This document shows, piece after piece, positions 28,328 to 35,572 of a stretch of DNA of 64,000 nt (position 1 is its first letter; every line of letters starts with the position of its first letter). The DNA is from Citrobacter amalonaticus. GTDB lineage: Bacteria > Pseudomonadota > Gammaproteobacteria > Enterobacterales > Enterobacteriaceae. Location: contig NZ_JAGTXM010000001.1 in the NCBI RefSeq assembly GCF_018252635.1, forward strand, positions 124,122-188,121, given 5' to 3'. A program made the position numbers and the translations under genes. The notes beneath the pieces are model-generated. The model searched no databases. It was not told the DNA's origin and saw nothing but the letters and a program-made list of their open reading frames with translations.

Positions 28328-28808
28328 AATTCAGTCTGACAATGGGGATGATGAATAAGTATAGCCTGATTAAGGGCAGAGCCCATCGCACTGAGTTGAC
28401 TTCTTCTTTTTTACATAACAAATAATTATATTATCGATAAATTATCATGGAAAGTTAATATGATATTGACCTCCAGCAATATCACTTTCGTCGAGGGATA
28501 ATCTTTTTGTGCACGCCACGAACATAAGAATTTTATGACGCTTGCCTGTGGGGATATATAATCGAAATATATTTAAGTATACAATGCTTATGCTGTCGTT
28601 GTTCTATTTTTATCTCTTGTTTGTTTCCAAAAATGTCATCTTCCGTTAAATCACTGCTTTTTATCAGCTGATAAATGATAAGAATGTCATGGTTTTTCCA
28701 CTGTATTTTTCCATAAAAGCTCGTTTGATCATAATCAACCATCAACCGTGTTTAGCCCATTATGATTACTTATTAATAATAACTATGGATGCAATGTGAG
28801 AAATAACG
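28328..28808. other. Divergent promoter region before the dms-like operon
   Basis: A 481-bp AT-rich gap. Its right part contains the FNR promoter listed separately. A 70-codon open frame on the minus strand (28533-28745) lacks an SD and any recognisable family and is probably not a gene. The NicO gene promoter must lie near 28330-28450. Confidence 0.6.
28725..28766 (+). promoter_or_regulatory. FNR-dependent class II promoter of the dms-like operon
   Basis: TTGATCATAATCAA (28725-28738) is a perfect FNR box. A -10 hexamer TATGAT lies at 28761-28766. If transcription starts at about 28773, the box is centred at -41.5 and the hexamer spans -12 to -7, the exact class II FNR geometry. The first gene, dmsA-like, begins about 36 bp further on. 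Anaerobic induction is therefore expected. Confidence 0.85.
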
Positions 28809-31241
28809 ATGGAAATAAAAAAGTGGCTAAACACAACGCTGTCCCGACGGGATGCGGTGACAGGCACCGCAAAAATAGGTGCCGCCGTTGCGCTCAGTAA
28901 CGCGATTACGTTGCCTTTCTCTGCCACCGCGCAGGCCGAAACGACCGCCGCGCCAACGCAGGGCGGCACTGGCGAAACCGTTCGCCACAGTGCCTGTCTG
29001 GTCAACTGTGGCAGCCGTTGCCCGTTGAAAGTGATCGTTAAAGATGACCGTATTGTGCGTATTGAACCGGAAGACGCAAAAGACGATGCGGTATTTGGCG
29101 AACACCAGATTCGTCCGTGTTTGCGCGGTCGTTCCAGTCGCTGGCGCGTATATAGTCCGGATCGGATTAAATATCCGATGAAACGCGTAGGGAAACGTGG
29201 TGAAGGCAAATTCAAACGAATTTCCTGGGACGAAGCGACAGCATTTATCGCTGCAGAATTAAAACGCGTGACGGAAAAATATGGTCGTGAGGCCATTTAT
29301 TATAATTATCAGTCGGGCGCTTATTATCATACCCAGGGCACGCCTGCCTGGAAACGTCTGCTGAATCTCACCGGCGGCTATTTAAATTATCATAACACCT
29401 ATTCCACGGCGCAAATTGCCACCGCAACGCCTTACACCCACGGCGCGTATGTCGGGAGCCACTTTACGCAAATCGCCCATTCCGATCTGGTGGTGCTGTT
29501 TGGACTGAATTTGTCTGAAACGCGCATGTCCGGCGGTGGACAGGTGGAAGAGTTACGCCGCGCGCTGGAAACCTCAAAGGCGCGGGTGATTATTATCGAT
29601 CCGCGTTATACCGACTCGGTGGTGACCGAGCATGCCGAGTGGCTGCCGATTCGCCCGACGACCGATGCCGCGCTGGTGGCCGGTATCGCACACACGTTGA
29701 TTACTGAACAGTTGATCAATGAAGCCGAGGTGAATAAATACTGCGTGGGTTATGACAGCAGCACGCTGCCCGAAGGCGCTGCGCCGAATGCCAGCTATAA
29801 AGACTACGTGACCGGCAAAGGCGATGACGGCATCGCTAAAACGCCGGAGTGGGCGGCTGAGATCACCGGTATTCCGGCGACGCGCATTCGCCAACTGGCG
29901 CGTGAAATTGCCTCGGCCCGAGCCTGTTACATTTGCCAGGGTTGGGGGCCGCAGCGTCACGCCAACGGCGAGCAAACCGTGCGCGCCATTCAGACGTTGC
30001 CCGCACTGACGGGCCATTTTGGCCTGCCGGGAACCAACAACGGTAACTGGCCGTATGGCACCCCGTATGGCGTACCGCTGTTACCGATTTTGACCAACCC
30101 GATCAAGACCTCCATTCCTTGCTATCTCTGGACCGATGCGATTCAACGGCCGGAGGTCATGACGGCCACTACGATGGGTGTGAAAGGGGCGGACAAACTG
30201 AAAACCGGCATTAAGCTGTTCTTCAACCAGGCCGGTAACACACTATTGAACCAGCACGGTGAAACCAACCGCACGCGCAAAATTCTCGCGGATGACAGTT
30301 TGTGCGAAACCATTATCGTCATTGAAAACCACATGACGCCGAGCGCGAAGTACGCCGATCTCCTGCTGCCGGAAACCAGCTATCTCGAAGCGGAAGATCT
30401 GGTGGACAGTTCCTATGCCGCGGGCTCTCACAACTACATGATTGCCCTCCAGAAAACGGTCACGCCGATGTGGGAAGTGCGTAGCACCTACGATATCTGT
30501 GCCGATATCGCCGGGCATCTGGGGCTGCGTGAGCAGTATACCGAAGGGCGGACGCAGGCGCAGTGGGCAGAAATGCACTATCAGCAGATCCGCGAAAAAC
30601 GTCCGTACCTGCCGGAATGGCCAGTGGCGAAAGAGATGGGGGTTATCGACCAGCGCATCGCGACAGACAAACAGAGTCTGGCGTTTGCTGATTTCCGTGC
30701 CGACGCCGTGGCGAATCCGTTGACCACGCCGTCCGGCAAGATTGAGATTTACTCGCAGGCGCTGGCCGATCTCGCGAAAGCGTGGACGCTGCCGGAAGGC
30801 GATCGCATCCCGGCGGTACCGGAGTTCTGCGCGGTGACAGAGTCGCATCTGAACAAAGCGCTGACCGCGAAGTATCCGCTGCAGTTAAGCGGTTTTCACA
30901 CCAAAGGTCATACCCACTCAACCTATACCAACGTGCTGATGCTGCATGAAGCGGTACCGGATGAAGTGTGGATCAACCCGATAGACGCCAGCGCGCGTCA
31001 GCTGAACTCTGGCGATCTGGTGCATGTGTTCAACGATCGTGGCGTGGTGGCGATTCCCTGCAAGGTGACTCAGCGCATTCTCCCGGGCGTGGTGGCGATG
31101 CCACAGGGGGCGTGGACCCGTCTGGACAGTAACGGTGTGGACGTTGGCGGGTGCATCAACACCCTGACCAGTCATCTGCCGTCGCCGTTGGCGAAAGGGA
31201 ACCCGCAGCATACCAACCTGGTTGAAATCAAACGCGCTTAA
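28809..31241 (+). CDS. DmsA-type molybdopterin oxidoreductase, catalytic subunit
   Basis: An 810-residue DMSO-reductase-family catalytic subunit. A Tat signal is visible: RR at residues 13-14, a hydrophobic stretch and AQA cleavage near 43. The [4Fe-4S] cysteines are C63, C67, C71 and C104. The molybdenum-ligand region DYSTAQIAEG of E. coli DmsA appears here as NTYSTAQIAT. The C-terminal domain ends SPLAKGNPQHTNLVEI as in DmsA. It should reduce S- or N-oxides in the periplasm. It is a paralogue of dmsA and ynfE/F; Salmonella carries a comparable operon near fumB/dcuS. Substrate is not determinable from sequence. Confidence 0.9.
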   Translation: MEIKKWLNTTLSRRDAVTGTAKIGAAVALSNAITLPFSATAQAETTAAPTQGGTGETVRHSACLVNCGSRCPLKVIVKDDRIVRIEPEDAKDDAVFGEHQIRPCLRGRSSRWRVYSPDRIKYPMKRVGKRGEGKFKRISWDEATAFIAAELKRVTEKYGREAIYYNYQSGAYYHTQGTPAWKRLLNLTGGYLNYHNTYSTAQIATATPYTHGAYVGSHFTQIAHSDLVVLFGLNLSETRMSGGGQVEELRRALETSKARVIIIDPRYTDSVVTEHAEWLPIRPTTDAALVAGIAHTLITEQLINEAEVNKYCVGYDSSTLPEGAAPNASYKDYVTGKGDDGIAKTPEWAAEITGIPATRIRQLAREIASARACYICQGWGPQRHANGEQTVRAIQTLPALTGHFGLPGTNNGNWPYGTPYGVPLLPILTNPIKTSIPCYLWTDAIQRPEVMTATTMGVKGADKLKTGIKLFFNQAGNTLLNQHGETNRTRKILADDSLCETIIVIENHMTPSAKYADLLLPETSYLEAEDLVDSSYAAGSHNYMIALQKTVTPMWEVRSTYDICADIAGHLGLREQYTEGRTQAQWAEMHYQQIREKRPYLPEWPVAKEMGVIDQRIATDKQSLAFADFRADAVANPLTTPSGKIEIYSQALADLAKAWTLPEGDRIPAVPEFCAVTESHLNKALTAKYPLQLSGFHTKGHTHSTYTNVLMLHEAVPDEVWINPIDASARQLNSGDLVHVFNDRGVVAIPCKVTQRILPGVVAMPQGAWTRLDSNGVDVGGCINTLTSHLPSPLAKGNPQHTNLVEIKRA

Positions 31242-31254
31242 GGAGTGATCCGCA

Positions 31255-31881
31255 ATGAAACAGTATGGCTTTTATGTTGACTCCTCGCGCTGCTCAGGCT
31301 GTAAAACCTGCCAGGTCAGCTGTAAGGATAATAAAGATCTGGACGTCGGTCCGAAATTCCGCCGCGTCTATGAATACGGCGGCGGAAGCTGGGTGAAAGA
31401 AGGGGGGAGCTGGCACAACGACACTTTTACCTACTACCTCTCTATCGCCTGTAACCACTGTGATGACCCAGTCTGCGTATCAGGCTGCCCGACCGGCGCG
31501 ATGCACAAGCGTGAAGAAGACGGTCTGGTACTGGTCAATGACAGCGTCTGTGTCGGTTGCCGCTATTGTGAAATGCGCTGCCCGTATGGCGCGCCGCAGT
31601 TTGATGCTAAGGCCAAAGTTATGCGCAAATGCGACGGTTGTCTTGACCGACTGGAGCAAAATCTGCGACCCATCTGTGTGGATTCCTGTCCGCAGCGCGC
31701 GCTGGATTTCGGCCCTATCGATGAACTGCGCGCGAAGTACGGCAGCGAGAACGAAATTGCGCCGCTGCCCGCCGCGTCGTTTACCCATCCTAACCTCATC
31801 ATTAAGCCACATCCGAAGGCCAAACCTACGGGCGATAAGGAAGGGGCCATTATGAACATGGGGGAGGTGCGCCATGCATGA
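31255..31881 (+). CDS. DmsB-type iron-sulfur electron-transfer subunit
   Basis: A 208-residue ferredoxin-like subunit with 16 cluster cysteines in four groups: CSGCKTCQVSC, CNHCDDPVCVSGC, CVGCRYCEMRC and CDGCLDRLEQNLRPICVDSC. It carries electrons from the membrane anchor to the catalytic subunit. AAGGAG lies 9 nt before the ATG, 13 bp after the catalytic gene. Its last 8 bases overlap the anchor gene. The protein has no signal of its own and would be exported in complex with the Tat-bearing subunit. Confidence 0.93.
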   Translation: MKQYGFYVDSSRCSGCKTCQVSCKDNKDLDVGPKFRRVYEYGGGSWVKEGGSWHNDTFTYYLSIACNHCDDPVCVSGCPTGAMHKREEDGLVLVNDSVCVGCRYCEMRCPYGAPQFDAKAKVMRKCDGCLDRLEQNLRPICVDSCPQRALDFGPIDELRAKYGSENEIAPLPAASFTHPNLIIKPHPKAKPTGDKEGAIMNMGEVRHA

Positions 31882-32647
31882 GTTACCGCTGGTCTTTTTT
31901 ACCGTCTTTACCCAAAGCGCAGTCGGCGCATTTATTCTGCTGCTGATTGGCGGCACTCTGGGACAGATCGAGGCGCGACGGATGGCCATCGGCCTGTTCT
32001 CCGTTATGTGTCTGTTTGGGGTTGGGATACTGCTGGGGATTATCCACGTCGGGCAACCGCTGCGTGCGCTGAATATGCTGTTACGCGTGGGGCATTCGCC
32101 GATGAGCAACGAAATTGTGCTGTCGGCAGTATTTGCTACGCTCGGCGGGCTGGGTTCTCTCGGTCTGCTGCTGAACCGTGGCGCGACCGCGCTGTGTAAA
32201 GCGCTGGTGTGGCTGGCTGCGGTGGTGGGCGTAGTCTTTATACTCGCGATCCCGCAAATCTATCAGTTGCCGACGGTGGTCACCTGGCGCACCTCGTATA
32301 CGACGGTGATGATGGTACTGACGCCGCTGATTGGCGGGGGCATTCTGGCCGGCCTGTTCGGGCTGCGTCTGGGCCTGCTGGTGAGCGTGCTGGCAATCCT
32401 CGCCAGCTTCTGTCTGCGACCTGGCTATATTTCGACGTTGATGAGTGCCGATGATGTTTTAACCGCTGCGCAAACCAACTGGTTTACCGCCCAGGCCGTA
32501 CTGTTGGCACTGGGGGTTATTGGCGTAGTGGTGTGGGCCCGACTCAAAACAAACGTTGCTGTTCTGGCGACAGCGGCGCTGGTGGTTATTGCCGCGGAGT
32601 TAGTGGGCAGGATTGCGTTCTACAATTTGTGGACGCTGCCGATGTAA
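31874..32647 (+). CDS. DmsC-type membrane anchor subunit
   Basis: A 257-residue protein with eight predicted membrane helices, beginning MHELPLVFFTVFTQSAVGAF as in the DmsC family. It anchors the complex to the inner membrane and oxidises menaquinol. A His in the second helix region (GIIHVGQPLRALNML) matches the quinol-site neighbourhood of DmsC. The start overlaps the iron-sulfur subunit gene by 8 bp. A strong terminator directly follows. Confidence 0.92.
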   Translation: MHELPLVFFTVFTQSAVGAFILLLIGGTLGQIEARRMAIGLFSVMCLFGVGILLGIIHVGQPLRALNMLLRVGHSPMSNEIVLSAVFATLGGLGSLGLLLNRGATALCKALVWLAAVVGVVFILAIPQIYQLPTVVTWRTSYTTVMMVLTPLIGGGILAGLFGLRLGLLVSVLAILASFCLRPGYISTLMSADDVLTAAQTNWFTAQAVLLALGVIGVVVWARLKTNVAVLATAALVVIAAELVGRIAFYNLWTLPM

Positions 32648-32652
32648 CCTGT

Positions 32653-32675
32653 GAGCGGCCTCGGCCGCTCTTTTT
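32653..32675 (+). terminator. Terminator or attenuator after the DmsC-type gene
   Basis: GAGCGGCC and GGCCGCTC pair as an 8-bp GC-rich stem with a 2-nt centre, followed by TTTTT. It lies 6 bp after the anchor gene and before the chaperone gene. The chaperone and ferredoxin genes are therefore probably expressed at a lower level, by readthrough or a separate promoter. Confidence 0.85.
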
Positions 32676-32690
32676 CCGTAGTCGTCGTAA

Positions 32691-32719
32691 GCCTGATAAG
32701 GCGTCAGCCGCCATCAGGC
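32691..32719. repeat. REP element
   Basis: GCCTGATAAGGCG and CGCCATCAGGC form the imperfect palindrome typical of enterobacterial REP/PU units. It lies right after the terminator and before the chaperone gene. Confidence 0.8.
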
Positions 32720-32739
32720 ACGTTCAGGAGTATTTAGAG

Positions 32740-33336
32740 ATGTCGTCTCTTGCCGTATTACCCCGTATCCTCGGTGCCCTGTTTTACTACTCTCCCGGGC
32801 GACCGGAAGTGAAAGCGCTGTTCGACTGTCTGCCTGCGTTGCCGGAGCTTTACCCATGGCGCGATCCCGCCCGGGTAACGCAATTGTGCGAATCATGGCC
32901 GTTGCCGGATGAAGAATCGCTTATCTGGCAATTTTCCGTGCTGTTCGAGGGACAGGGGGATATGCCCGCCCCGCCCTGGGGTTCCGTCTGGCTCGAGCGT
33001 GATAATCTGCTGATGGGCGATACAACTGCGGCATACCGGGCGTTTTTACAGTCTCAGGGCATGGTATTTGACTCACGTCAGAGCGAACCCGAAGATCAGT
33101 TTGGCCTGATGCTGTTAGCCTGCAGCGCGCTGCAGGAAGCGGGCAACGACGCGGCGGTGGATCAGTTATTCGAAGTGCATCTGCTGCCGTGGGGATATCG
33201 CTATCTGGAACGCGTGCAGGAGAGCGCGGTGAGCCCGTTCTATACGCGTCTTGCCGCCGTAACGGCGTGTTATCTGCAGGAGTCGGAGCAGCAGCGCGCG
33301 TTGCAACCGGCGGTGAAAAGGCTGTACTTCGGATGA
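32740..33336 (+). CDS. DmsD/TorD-family Tat-proofreading chaperone
   Basis: A 198-residue soluble protein with the DmsD pattern: RILGALFYYSP near the N-terminus, PPWGSVWLERDNLLMGD in the middle, and the E-P-E-D-x-F-G signature (SEPEDQFG) that forms part of the Tat-signal pocket. It should bind the twin-arginine leader of the DmsA-type subunit and delay export until the cofactor is inserted. The start is the ATG after AGGAG, not a far upstream in-frame codon inside the anchor gene. It ends in an ATGA overlap with the ferredoxin gene. Confidence 0.9.
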   Translation: MSSLAVLPRILGALFYYSPGRPEVKALFDCLPALPELYPWRDPARVTQLCESWPLPDEESLIWQFSVLFEGQGDMPAPPWGSVWLERDNLLMGDTTAAYRAFLQSQGMVFDSRQSEPEDQFGLMLLACSALQEAGNDAAVDQLFEVHLLPWGYRYLERVQESAVSPFYTRLAAVTACYLQESEQQRALQPAVKRLYFG

Positions 33337-33869
33337 ACAAGTCAGAGAAATATTATCAGGCGCTGATGACGCATCGGCACGTGAGTCGGCGCGGACTGTT
33401 TCGCGCGTTTGTCAGCGCAGCAAAGCACACTGCGCCGGAGAAGATATCGACGACTCAACTCGCGCATCCATTGCCACCGGGAGCGGTGCCTGATGCGCAG
33501 TTCATTGCGCAATGCACCCGCTGCAATCAGTGTATCGATGCCTGCCCGATGGGGATCCTGAACCGTCATGAAGACGGCTATCCGCAACTGGCGATTGAGT
33601 ATGCCAGTTGCGATGGTTGTGGGGCGTGTATTGCCGCATGCCCGAGCGACGCGCTGTGTGTACAGGATCGATTTGATACGGGCCTGCGCCCGACGTTCAG
33701 TTCTGCCTGCGTTAATCCGGTACGTTCGTGCAACCAGTGTATTGAGGCGTGCCCTGAACTGGCCTGTACCATCGGCGCGATGGGGATCCCCGAGCTGAAC
33801 AGCGAGCGCTGTACTGGCTGTGGCGAATGCCGGGTGCAATGCGGCGCTGATGCCGTTAGCCTGAGTTAA
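33333..33869 (+). CDS. NapF-like ferredoxin-type protein
   Basis: A 178-residue protein with four cysteine groups for [4Fe-4S] clusters: CTRCNQCIDACP, CDGCGACIAACP, CNQCIEACPELAC and CTGCGECRVQC. The N-terminus has SRRGLFRAFV, a twin-arginine-like start also seen in NapF, which stays cytoplasmic. NapF helps mature the periplasmic nitrate reductase catalytic subunit; by analogy this protein may help load iron-sulfur into the DmsA-type subunit. It is translationally coupled to the chaperone gene. I do not recall a NapF homologue in the E. coli dms or ynf operons, so it is a distinctive part of this locus. Confidence 0.85.
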   Translation: MNKSEKYYQALMTHRHVSRRGLFRAFVSAAKHTAPEKISTTQLAHPLPPGAVPDAQFIAQCTRCNQCIDACPMGILNRHEDGYPQLAIEYASCDGCGACIAACPSDALCVQDRFDTGLRPTFSSACVNPVRSCNQCIEACPELACTIGAMGIPELNSERCTGCGECRVQCGADAVSLS

Positions 33870-34357
33870 CCCGCTGGATTTGCGAGACGCCTTCCCGCTT
33901 TGATGTTACTGGCGACCTTGAAAGATTTGCAGACAAGTCGTTCATACTGACCGTAGAGCTAAATATCCAATAATTTCCTGAATAACTATTTTGTTTCCGG
34001 TATTATCGGGAATTATCTTAATCGTTTTGCTGTCTTTCTAATTTATTTTCCTAAAAAACCATCGCGTATTTAGGATTAATCACACGGCCTTGCGAGATAT
34101 AAATCCACCTTTCCTTTTCCTGCGAGTTAAGAATGCGTATCTATTCCATAGCAAATGTAGTGCTTTGTGTGGAAATTTTGATTTGGTAGCATTTTTATCA
34201 GTTCGAAGGAGTGGCAATAATTAATATTATTCCATTTTTAATTATTGTCAGGACATTTCCAGAACAAAACCAAGAGTTGATTACAGCAGAACGGAATAAC
34301 GAATGCGACGTGATGACTCTTTATTTCTCAGGATATTGGTACAAACAGGAAATTGTT
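33870..34357. other. Intergenic region before the fimbrial operon
   Basis: A 488-bp AT-rich gap with no credible gene. It must hold the fimbrial promoter. I looked for fim-type inverted repeats that flank an invertible switch and for paired GATC sites of the pap type and found neither. An in-frame extension of the first fimbrial gene back to 34211 has no SD and would precede a normal signal peptide, so it was rejected. Confidence 0.6.
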
Positions 34358-34888
34358 ATGAAAATGAATAAAGTTGCTATGGCTGTTGCTTTCACCGCTG
34401 CTCTGGGTTCCATGTCTGTTTTAGCTGACACAACGAACGGTGTGATTGAATTCCAGGGTGAACTGGTGAATACCGCTTGTGGTCTGGCGCCTGGTTCAAG
34501 CCCGGTGACCGTTGATTTTGGTCAGATTCCTGTTTCTGCGCTGGCTAACGGTGCGCGCGCCGGAAACGTACACCAGAATATCGAACTGCAGCACTGCGAC
34601 ATCACTGTAGCGCAAACGGCAGAAGTGACTTATACCCCGACCAGCACCAACCCAACTGACGCCACTCTGGCGGCCTTCACTTCCGGCACCGCGTCTGGTG
34701 CGGGTATCGGCCTGCGTGACAGCGCCAGCCAGGATGTAGCGTGGGGTACGGCAACCACACCTGTACAACTGGTTAACGGTACCAACACCATTCCGTTTGT
34801 TGCCTACGTGAAAGCAGAAAGCGCAAGCGCAACCGTGACTGCAGGTTCTTTCCAGTCAACGGTTAACTTCGAGATTGCTTACCAGTAA
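34358..34888 (+). CDS. Major fimbrial subunit (pilin)
   Basis: A 176-residue chaperone-usher pilin. It has a signal peptide (MKMNKVAMAVAFTAALGSMSVLA, cleaved before DTTNG), an N-terminal donor strand with alternating hydrophobics (GVIEFQGELVNTAC), a paired cysteine downstream (ELQHCD) and the C-terminal motif ending VNFEIAYQ with the penultimate Tyr recognised by the chaperone. The start follows AGGAAA. As first gene of the operon, with a stem-loop directly after it, it is the likely shaft subunit made in excess. The overall set resembles Salmonella Stf or Proteus MR/P-type fimbriae. Confidence 0.93.
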   Translation: MKMNKVAMAVAFTAALGSMSVLADTTNGVIEFQGELVNTACGLAPGSSPVTVDFGQIPVSALANGARAGNVHQNIELQHCDITVAQTAEVTYTPTSTNPTDATLAAFTSGTASGAGIGLRDSASQDVAWGTATTPVQLVNGTNTIPFVAYVKAESASATVTAGSFQSTVNFEIAYQ

Positions 34889-34904
34889 TCCACCCGACGT
34901 TCTG

Positions 34905-34930
34905 AGTGCGGGAGTTATCCCGCACTTTTC
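34905..34930 (+). terminator. Attenuator-like stem-loop after the major pilin gene
   Basis: AGTGCGGGA and TCCCGCACT form a 9-bp stem with a 4-nt loop, followed by TTTC. Located between the first pilin gene and the rest of the operon, it would reduce downstream transcription and give an excess of the major subunit, as in other fimbrial operons. Confidence 0.75.
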
Positions 34931-34960
34931 AAATCAGGGATCGTACCAGGGAGGGACAAC

Positions 34961-35509
34961 GTGAAAATAAACAATATGCTCCTCGTCGCAGTCTATTTTT
35001 GCGCTCTGGTTGGGTCGGCTTCGGTTTCAGCCTCCACCGTCACGCCGGGTAAATTAGCGATGAGCGGTGAACTGATTGAGGCGGGATGTAGCCTTGACCC
35101 GAACAGTCGGGATATCGAGGTTGAGTTTGGCGATGTTTCCGCCAGCCTGATTAATCGCAATGATGAAGGCAATATTACGCGGCCAGTATTGGTTCGTCTG
35201 ACAGGATGTTCCGTGGTGAAGCGGGGCAACGATGGTTCACTTTATCCCTATGCGTCGGTCACTTTTATGGGCAATGCGGCGGCATCCGATCCCACGACAT
35301 TATTAGTCAGTGGTGACGCCGATGGATTTGGTATTCGTCTACGTGACAGTCATGGGGGAATATTAACGCTGGGTCAACCCTCTCCGGGATATGAACTGAG
35401 CGAGACTGATAACGTTTTAAAATTTTCCGCATCGCTGGTACCGGTTCAAAAATATATAAAAGCGGGCGAGTTTACTGCCGTTGCGCAGTTTTTTATGGAT
35501 TACCACTAA
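34961..35509 (+). CDS. Minor fimbrial subunit
   Basis: A 182-residue pilin-domain protein. The signal peptide ends near SASVSA. The donor-strand region reads GKLAMSGELIEAGCSL and the second cysteine is in RLTGCSV. It ends AVAQFFMDYH, with a Tyr next to last as in chaperone-bound pilins. An SD-like GGGAGG precedes the ATG. It lies between the major pilin and the usher, the place of an anchor or terminator subunit in MR/P- and Stf-type operons. Confidence 0.88.
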   Translation: MKINNMLLVAVYFCALVGSASVSASTVTPGKLAMSGELIEAGCSLDPNSRDIEVEFGDVSASLINRNDEGNITRPVLVRLTGCSVVKRGNDGSLYPYASVTFMGNAAASDPTTLLVSGDADGFGIRLRDSHGGILTLGQPSPGYELSETDNVLKFSASLVPVQKYIKAGEFTAVAQFFMDYH

Positions 35510-35572
35510 CAGCATAACAATAACGTAGCGGGACGCAGGCCGTTTTTAACGGATTTATTCGGGACGAAAATC

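Noticed and set aside
28533-28745. 70-codon frame on the minus strand in the gap before the dms-like operon
   Set aside because: No SD, no family resemblance, AT-rich chance-like composition, and the right side of the gap is promoter sequence.
33870-34357. Possible fim-type invertible switch or pap-type GATC pair before the fimbrial operon
   Set aside because: I found no flanking inverted repeats, no recombinase gene nearby and no GATC pair in this stretch.
34211-34357. N-terminal extension of the major pilin gene
   Set aside because: The extension has no SD, is AT-rich and would precede a normal signal peptide.
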